Assembly: GCA_026193155.1 (NCBI GenBank)
Contig: JAPHSI010000225.1
Coordinates: 1 to 8,945 of the forward strand
DNA from: Sulfurimonadaceae bacterium
GTDB taxonomy: Bacteria > Campylobacterota > Campylobacteria > Campylobacterales > Sulfurimonadaceae
Direction: 5' to 3'
DNA: 8,945 nt
A program made the position numbers and the translations under genes. The notes under the pieces are model-generated. The model was not told the origin of the DNA and did not search any database. It worked only from the letters and a program-made list of their open reading frames with translations. Positions 1-3,948 of the stretch are shown here, in pieces; within the stretch, counting starts at the first letter, position 1; the number at the start of each line of letters is the position of its first letter.

Positions 1-571
1 CATTCTTTGCACCGTCTTCTTCAATTCTACATACGTCAAACTGGTTTGAGTTTTGTTTGTGCGAATGACAACCCATACAAACGTTTCCTGTATAAAAATC
101 TTTGTTTGTGTAGTCTATATCGTGATAAGCCGAACCGACGGTTGTTTTATTTCCCCACCATGATGTAGTAGTTTTATATACCACTTTTTCTTTTTCACGA
201 CCCGCTTCAGCCGAATAAAAAGATTTTTTCTCACCGTTATAATTATTTATATTGCTTTTTGAATCTTTTGTAATACTTTTAATAGTATGACAGGTTAAAC
301 AAGTGATGCCTTGTGTTTGTTCCTCTTTTGTTTTAGCATTTGGAGTATGACATTTTGAACATTTATAGTCATCTTTTGCTTTAGCAGGATGTAAATCCCA
401 AACAGCCTTATGTACTTTGTCGTTATATATAGACGAGTGTTTATGCATCGACTCCTCAAACTCTTTGGTAATTGTCGGGTGACACTTTTTACATGAAGCC
501 GTATCGGCATCTTTGTGAACATTGGCAAGCATTAAACTCATGACTGCCATCAAATATAAAAGTATTTTCAT
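1..571 (-). CDS. Multiheme cytochrome c, periplasmic (5' part; C-terminus beyond left edge)
   Basis: I translated the minus strand from the ATG at 571-569; 190 codons are open to the window edge. The product starts with a short hydrophobic signal peptide (residues 1-16, MKILLYLMAVMSLMLA), so it is exported. Four CXXCH heme c motifs follow: CKKCH (27-31), CSKCH (71-75), CLTCH (91-95) and CMGCH (165-169). Extra histidines at 43, 45, 54 and 61 could be distal heme ligands. The first motif and the stretch after it (CHP...EFEES.H) resemble the cytochrome c554-like multiheme family; more hemes may lie beyond the edge. Such proteins carry electrons or reduce N- or S-compounds in the periplasm. The exact class (c554-like, HAO-like or other) cannot be told from this part. 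A Shine-Dalgarno AAGG at 584-581 sits 9 nt before the ATG. It has its own promoter with an FNR-type box. An open frame at 295-528 on the same strand is out of frame and is not a gene. Confidence 0.9.
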   Translation of the reverse strand, partial: MKILLYLMAVMSLMLANVHKDADTASCKKCHPTITKEFEESMHKHSSIYNDKVHKAVWDLHPAKAKDDYKCSKCHTPNAKTKEEQTQGITCLTCHTIKSITKDSKSNINNYNGEKKSFYSAEAGREKEKVVYKTTTSWWGNKTTVGSAYHDIDYTNKDFYTGNVCMGCHSHKQNSNQFDVCRIEEDGAKN

Positions 572-607
572 TCTTATAAGCCTTTCTTTTATTAATTATA
601 AAACAGG

Positions 608-613
608 ATTATA
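608..613 (-). promoter_or_regulatory. -10 box (TATAAT) of the multiheme cytochrome gene
   Basis: The minus strand reads TATAAT here, predicting transcription from about 601 and a leader of about 30 nt before the ATG at 571. No good -35 is present; the FNR-type box occupies that place. A second TATAAT lies at 600-595 on the minus strand and could be an alternative -10, but it would put the FNR box at about -53, a less usual position. Confidence 0.6.
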
Positions 614-634
614 ACAAATATCTCTATCTCTTAT

Positions 635-648
635 TTGATTTATATCAA
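635..648 (-). promoter_or_regulatory. FNR/CRP-family binding site (TTGAT-N4-ATCAA)
   Basis: The bases read TTGAT-TTAT-ATCAA, a perfect match to the classical FNR-type consensus with fully symmetric half-sites. Its centre (641/642) lies about 40.5-41.5 bp upstream of the start predicted from the TATAAT at 613-608 on the minus strand. That is the position of a class II activator site, where the regulator replaces the -35 contact. The sequence and spacing are seen directly. That an FNR/DNR-type regulator of this organism binds here is inference. Confidence 0.75.
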
Positions 649-662
649 TCTTATTTAATTTT

Positions 663-1481
663 CTATATTTTTACTAAAATTTTATCAAGGATTGAAGTCG
701 TAAGGATTCTTTTAAAGCTACCCAGTAAATGGGTAGCCAAAGTGTTGTAGTATCTAGGTTTAGGTTTGTTAGCTTCAAGAGCGTGTAGTATATTTTTTAT
801 AACGACATCACTTTGTTTTGTAAAAATATCATTATCCTTATTCTCTTTTCTCTCTAAAAGTTCTGCTTTATACTCATCTTCCCATATACTTGTTTTACTA
901 TCTACATTTTTTTTGAACATCTGAGTTGCATTTTTTCTAAAATCACTTTTTATTGGACCCGTATTTATAGTACTTACATATATTTTTGTACCTGCAAGTT
1001 CCAACCTTAGAGTATCACAAAGTCCTTCTATTGCATACTTTGACGCATTGTAAGCTCCACGAAACCTAAGCGAGATAATGCCAAGTACGGATGAGTGCTG
1101 CATTATTCGTCCATAACCTTGAGAACGCATAATTTTCAAGGTTTGATATGTCAACTCATGTAAACCAAAAAGATTAGTCTCAAACTGCTCTTTTAAAGTT
1201 TGAGTAGTTATATCTTCCAAAGCTCCTGGTTGTCCATATCCTGCATTATTAAAAAGTGCATAAAGTGAGCCGTCTTTTTTTAAAATATCTTCTAAAACAA
1301 TTTGTATCTGAGAAGCATCTCTGACATCTAAAAGATAAGTATCTAGTCCCTCTTTTTTTAATCTCTCCACGTCCTCTTTTTTTCTTGCACTTGCATAAAC
1401 TTTATAACCTTTTTTTTGTAAAAAGTGTGCTGTGTCGTAACCGATGCCCGAGGAACAACCGGTAATTAAAATGTTTTTCAT
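663..1481 (-). CDS. Short-chain dehydrogenase/reductase (SDR), classical type
   Basis: A 272-residue NAD(P)-dependent oxidoreductase of normal classical-SDR length. Visible motifs are the nucleotide-binding TGCSSGIG (7-14), an acidic residue after strand 3 (D52, LDV), NNAG (78-81), N103, the catalytic serine S130/S131 and YNASK (Y144, K148). The N-S-Y-K tetrad is therefore complete. R33 after strand 2 favours NADP(H). The segment after the active site (NTGPIKSDF, 173-181) is the usual PG-type motif. The substrate cannot be told; overall it resembles the 17-beta-hydroxysteroid-dehydrogenase-like group, in which many bacterial members have no known substrate. It is the last gene of the DsrE-thioredoxin-SDR cluster: the thioredoxin TAG at 1484-1482 directly abuts this ATG at 1481-1479, so translation is probably coupled. 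It holds two A8 runs on the coding strand and, near the 3' end, a strong hairpin. Confidence 0.9.
   Translation of the reverse strand: MKNILITGCSSGIGYDTAHFLQKKGYKVYASARKKEDVERLKKEGLDTYLLDVRDASQIQIVLEDILKKDGSLYALFNNAGYGQPGALEDITTQTLKEQFETNLFGLHELTYQTLKIMRSQGYGRIMQHSSVLGIISLRFRGAYNASKYAIEGLCDTLRLELAGTKIYVSTINTGPIKSDFRKNATQMFKKNVDSKTSIWEDEYKAELLERKENKDNDIFTKQSDVVIKNILHALEANKPKPRYYNTLATHLLGSFKRILTTSILDKILVKI
717..737 (-). repeat. Perfect 8-bp inverted repeat (hairpin) inside the SDR 3' end
   Basis: GCTACCCA (717-724), a 5-nt loop, then TGGGTAGC (730-737) form a perfect stem that is GC-rich for this AT-rich DNA. In the minus-strand transcript it is followed by TTTAAAAG, a poor U-tract. It therefore resembles, but does not fully match, an intrinsic terminator. 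It lies within codons about 249-255 of the SDR, about 55 bp before the stop. It may limit 3' exonuclease decay, or it may be chance. Confidence 0.5.
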
Positions 1482-1802
1482 CTATGAAGTCATTATCTCA
1501 TATGGGCGTTTTATCTCATTGACAACCTCATCCACACTCATATGACGAGATTTGCGTAAAAACTCTTTGCCGTCTAAAAATATAAGTACGGTAGGGATTG
1601 CATATACTCCGAAATGCGGAGCTATGTCTTCTTCAACGCTTATATCCACGCTCTCAACTTTAAAGTCATCAAAGTTTGCATCTATTGCATCTAAGAGTTT
1701 TGGTTTTAGTGCATGGCACACGTTACATGTAGGTGCCGAGAAGTACACCATTACGGCCAAGTTTTCTTGTATTGTTTTTTGAATATTTTCTATTGTTTGC
1801 AT
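1482..1802 (-). CDS. Thioredoxin-fold protein with CNVC active site
   Basis: A 106-residue single-domain cytoplasmic protein, the usual thioredoxin size, with no signal peptide. The redox motif is C26-N-V-C29 within SAPTCNVCH, at the place of CGPC in thioredoxin. The cis-proline is P70 in AIPT, and FLDGKE (75-80) matches the following strand and turn. The fold and both cysteines are intact, so it should act as a thiol-disulfide oxidoreductase. The CNVC site would give a redox potential and partner choice different from the housekeeping thioredoxin. It lies 14 bp after the DsrE gene and abuts the SDR gene, so it is probably cotranscribed with both. The DsrE neighbour suggests handling of persulfide or other sulfur intermediates, but that is inference. 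A TATAAT only 5 nt before the ATG may be an internal promoter. Confidence 0.88.
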   Translation of the reverse strand: MQTIENIQKTIQENLAVMVYFSAPTCNVCHALKPKLLDAIDANFDDFKVESVDISVEEDIAPHFGVYAIPTVLIFLDGKEFLRKSRHMSVDEVVNEIKRPYEIMTS

Positions 1803-1807
1803 GGGAA

Positions 1808-1813
1808 ATTATA
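1808..1813 (-). promoter_or_regulatory. Possible internal -10 box giving a near-leaderless thioredoxin mRNA
   Basis: The minus strand reads TATAATTTCCCATG, so a perfect TATAAT sits 5 nt before the ATG at 1802. There is no strong Shine-Dalgarno in the 14-nt gap; AAGAG, about 10 nt upstream, is weak. Transcription from this box would start at or next to the ATG. The same layout occurs before the AEC permease and miaA genes. The position inside an operon-like cluster makes it uncertain. Confidence 0.35.
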
Positions 1814-1816
1814 CTC

Positions 1817-2164
1817 TTAAAATGTTAAAACTTTCGTATCTTGACTCTTTAGAGCGTTAGTTAGCATCTCACCTGTATGGATAGGTTCTATTCCAAGTTC
1901 TTCTAACTCTTTTGTGATGCCGTATTCATCCGAACAAACTATACAAGTGTTAAACTTAACGCCGGTATCCATAACTTTTTTAACTTGCTCTTGAATCTCT
2001 TTATTCTCATAAATCAGCTTTGCCGAGGGTCCCCATACCATTATGGTAGCCTCATCCCAATATTTGCGCTCAAGCATAACTGAACCATAAAGTAAAATAA
2101 GCCTCTTAGCTACATCTATCTCTCCACTTGACCATACAATAAGCAGTTTGTCTTTTGTCTGCAT
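1817..2164 (-). CDS. DsrE-family sulfur-relay-like protein
   Basis: A 115-residue cytoplasmic protein of the DsrE/TusD/YchN fold. It begins with a strand (LLIVWSS, 7-13), has a second strand-plus-turn ATIMVWGPSAKLI (39-51), a predicted helix EIQEQVKKVMDTG (56-68), and then the family's cysteine region T73-CIVC-SDEYG. C74 and C77 lie where DsrE-type proteins carry their sulfur-accepting cysteine. The C-terminal half (GITKELEELGI, ending in TKVLTF) also fits the family length. Members pass persulfide sulfur between proteins in sulfur oxidation, sulfur reduction or tRNA thiolation; some have no known role. It is the first gene of the minus cluster with thioredoxin and SDR. A good Shine-Dalgarno, TTGGAG at 2175-2170, supports the ATG at 2164. 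It diverges from the NifU-like gene over 71 bp. Confidence 0.8.
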   Translation of the reverse strand: MQTKDKLLIVWSSGEIDVAKRLILLYGSVMLERKYWDEATIMVWGPSAKLIYENKEIQEQVKKVMDTGVKFNTCIVCSDEYGITKELEELGIEPIHTGEMLTNALKSQDTKVLTF

Positions 2165-2235
2165 TTTTTCTCCAAAAGCTTAAATATAAAATTTTTTTGT
2201 TACTATATCGAAAAACAAGTGATTAAAAATATAAA
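2165..2235. promoter_or_regulatory. Divergent promoter region, DsrE cluster / NifU-like gene
   Basis: These 71 bp must hold both promoters. On the plus strand TACTATAT (about 2200-2207) is a possible -10, giving a leader of roughly 20 nt for the NifU-like gene. On the minus strand TTTATATTTAAG (about 2191-2180) is a possible -10 close to the strong TTGGAG site. Neither is a perfect box, and I see no FNR-type or other clear dyad operator. Confidence 0.35.
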
Positions 2236-2694
2236 ATGTTAGAAAACGTAAAAATGCCAGAGGGTATAAACAAAGATGTGATGGAACATCTAATGTATCC
2301 TAAAAACTATGGAAAACTAGAAGAGCCGACATGTGTAGGTGTTGCAATGGATGAAAAAACCGGGGAGTATGTGATTTTTTATACACTGCTTGAGGGCAAT
2401 GTTATAAAAGACGTAAAATTTGCAACAAACGGTTGCCAAGATACGGTAGTTGTAGGTTCTATGTATACGGACATGATAAAAGGCGAGACAACAGAGTATG
2501 CCAACAAAGCTCTTGGTCTTATAGCTAAAAAGCTGGGTTCTGACATGACAAGACAACAAGAGATATGTGCAGAGATGGTACTAAACGGTTTTGTCGCATC
2601 TATGATGAATCTTAAAAATATTCAAAATGGAAAAAATGAAGAGATGCATGTACTTAAGATGAAGGAATCATGTGAAGTTGAGGAAGAAAAATAA
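2236..2694 (+). CDS. Small NifU/IscU-like protein with altered cluster-ligand site
   Basis: A 152-residue protein with the N-terminal NifU (U-type scaffold) fold only; it lacks the NifU C-terminal domain. Family landmarks are DVMEHLMYPKNYGKLEEP (14-31, like the D-H--NP-NVG- opening), the strand VIKDVKFATNGC (56-67, matching I-EDARF-T-GC) and EICAEMVLNGF (109-119, matching the HCS-LAEDA helix). C67 and C111 therefore match the second and third scaffold cysteines. By hand alignment KTGEYVIFY (41-49) falls on the family's ACGDVMKLQ segment, so the first cysteine is T42 and the conserved aspartate is E44. C33, nine residues earlier, is out of register. C146 lies in an acidic tail. The usual role is assembling [2Fe-2S] or [4Fe-4S] clusters; this one may bind a cluster or metal differently. 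The ATG at 2236 has only a weak ribosome site, and M7 (2254) is an alternative start. It overlaps the next gene by one base. Confidence 0.82.
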   Translation: MLENVKMPEGINKDVMEHLMYPKNYGKLEEPTCVGVAMDEKTGEYVIFYTLLEGNVIKDVKFATNGCQDTVVVGSMYTDMIKGETTEYANKALGLIAKKLGSDMTRQQEICAEMVLNGFVASMMNLKNIQNGKNEEMHVLKMKESCEVEEEK

Positions 2695-3503
2695 TGAATA
2701 AAACATATCAAAAAAAACACGAATTATGGCTACATATACTGTTTGCATCTTTTGCAATTAACGATGAGACAATCAAGTCAAAACTATATGACTTTTCACA
2801 AATAGCATTTCGTCATATGAAATGGTTAGGCTCAGATTTACTTAATGACGGTGAAAATTATAACTACGATCGTAGTATGCTTCTGATGAAACAGGAAAAT
2901 GTTTTTGATGTTGTAAATGCTTTAAAGTCTGAAGTTGAAGCGATGCAAAGCATCTATCCAAACACACCGTTCGGTGAACGCGCAAAAACAGACGATGCCT
3001 ACCTTTTAGAGTACCTTCGCCAAGTTTTAGAAAACGAAAACAACAACAAAGAAGTTACGGCTTTTAATATGCAAAGAAAGTGGCCCGAAGCAGATCTAGA
3101 TGCAGCACAAACAGATGCCCTGACTCTGTTTTTATTTGAAGAATCATATAAAGAGTATGAGCTTATTTTAGTATATGCATATATGCAGGCTCGTACCGAT
3201 AAGACTTTACATTTTGATGTTTTTCAAGACTTGATTGACGAGTCACACTTTCACTTAAAATCTTTTGGGAATATGATGGCAAAACTAGGCATCTTGGCAC
3301 TTCCGCGTGAACTTCATGAGATGACATACGTTGTAAAAGATTTAGAGAAATTCGTTAAAGACGGGATAGCTGAAGAGGAAGCCGCAAAAGAGATGTGTAA
3401 AGAGTTAAGCGAAGCCATAAACGAGCCAAAACTCTCACGCTTTTTTGATTTTATAAATTATCAGGAATCTTATCATATAGAGCTTATGAAAAAACTTCTT
3501 TAA
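2694..3503 (+). CDS. Helical protein with ferritin-like di-iron motifs, unknown function
   Basis: A 269-residue, mostly helical, soluble protein without signal peptide; I do not recognise a named family. The sequence reads as long amphipathic helices: 9-24, 30-50, about 140-168, 175-200 and 245-268. Candidate metal ligands sit as in ferritin-like four-helix bundles: AFRHMKWLG (38-46, with A38 where the family has Glu of ExxH), a glutamate-rich helix (E149, E150, E154, E156), DESHFH (182-187) and a clean ExxH, E258-S-Y-H261. A ferritin-like di-iron or iron-binding role is therefore inferred, not proven. The ATG overlaps the NifU-like stop as TAATG, and GAGGA (2680-2684) is the ribosome site 9 nt upstream, so the two are cotranslated. 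The pairing suggests iron storage, supply or redox work beside the scaffold. It ends 12 bp from the convergent hemerythrin gene. Confidence 0.72.
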   Translation: MNKTYQKKHELWLHILFASFAINDETIKSKLYDFSQIAFRHMKWLGSDLLNDGENYNYDRSMLLMKQENVFDVVNALKSEVEAMQSIYPNTPFGERAKTDDAYLLEYLRQVLENENNNKEVTAFNMQRKWPEADLDAAQTDALTLFLFEESYKEYELILVYAYMQARTDKTLHFDVFQDLIDESHFHLKSFGNMMAKLGILALPRELHEMTYVVKDLEKFVKDGIAEEEAAKEMCKELSEAINEPKLSRFFDFINYQESYHIELMKKLL

Positions 3504-3515
3504 TTGGATAGTTAA

Positions 3516-3944
3516 TTATATTTTAGCTTGTAGAAAATTGCCAAATTTTTTATCTGTTTTATCTATATGGTTAAGTAACCAGTTAAGTAAAAAACTTATT
3601 AGCTCATCTTTTTCTATCAAGTTTCCTGCTTTTAGAGAGTCTCTAAGTTCAACAACTTTATGAGAAAAATCTCTATGTTGTTTCATATGGTTTTCAAAAT
3701 CTTGAGGAGCTTCTTTTTCATAATGATACTCTTTCATTAAACCCTCTTCCTCTTCAAAGTGATACAATGCATAACTAAGTAAATCTTTTGTTATGTTTTG
3801 TAGATTTTCTAATGAATAATCAGTCGTTAAAAGCTTATTAGCTTCATTTAGAGTATTTACAAGTATATGATGTTGTTCATCTATCTCTTCGATACCTGTT
3901 TCATAATCCTTGCTCCATTTAATATTTTCAAGTAACTCTGACAT
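3516..3944 (-). CDS. Bacteriohemerythrin (oxygen-binding di-iron protein)
   Basis: A 142-residue single-domain hemerythrin with all expected iron ligands: H25 (in DEQHH), H62 and E66 (HFEEE), H86 and H90 (HMKQH), H126 and D131 (HIDKTD). W10 in the N-terminal arm is also typical. The protein should form the four-helix bundle with an oxo-bridged di-iron site that reversibly binds O2 in the cytoplasm. Bacterial members deliver or store oxygen, sense it, or buffer iron and oxidants. It is the second gene of an operon with the c-di-GMP enzyme. The enzyme's TAA at 3951-3949 is 4 nt before this ATG, and its last codons provide the Shine-Dalgarno AAAAGG (3957-3952), so translation is coupled. Hemerythrin domains fused to GGDEF enzymes are known from other bacteria; here the partners are separate proteins. 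The 3' end is 12 bp from the convergent ferritin-like gene, leaving no room for an obvious hairpin terminator. Confidence 0.95.
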   Translation of the reverse strand: MSELLENIKWSKDYETGIEEIDEQHHILVNTLNEANKLLTTDYSLENLQNITKDLLSYALYHFEEEEGLMKEYHYEKEAPQDFENHMKQHRDFSHKVVELRDSLKAGNLIEKDELISFLLNWLLNHIDKTDKKFGNFLQAKI

Positions 3945-3948
3945 CTAT

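Noticed and set aside
217..232. AAAAAGATTTTTTC as a possible terminator or hairpin
   Set aside because: It is a short A/T run inside the cytochrome coding region without a GC stem.
295..528. Open frame of 77 codons on the minus strand
   Set aside because: It lies out of frame within the multiheme cytochrome, whose four heme motifs and signal peptide show the true frame.
1410..1417. A8 homopolymer in the SDR coding strand (another at 914-907) as a phase-variation tract
   Set aside because: Eight-base A runs are common in AT-rich genomes, the gene is intact, and phase-variable tracts in this phylum are usually longer runs of G or C.
1552..1782. Open frame of 76 codons on the plus strand
   Set aside because: It is the antisense shadow of the thioredoxin-fold gene, with no domain and no ribosome site.
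2317..2559. Open frame of 80 codons on the minus strand
   Set aside because: It is antisense to the NifU-like gene and shows no recognisable motif.
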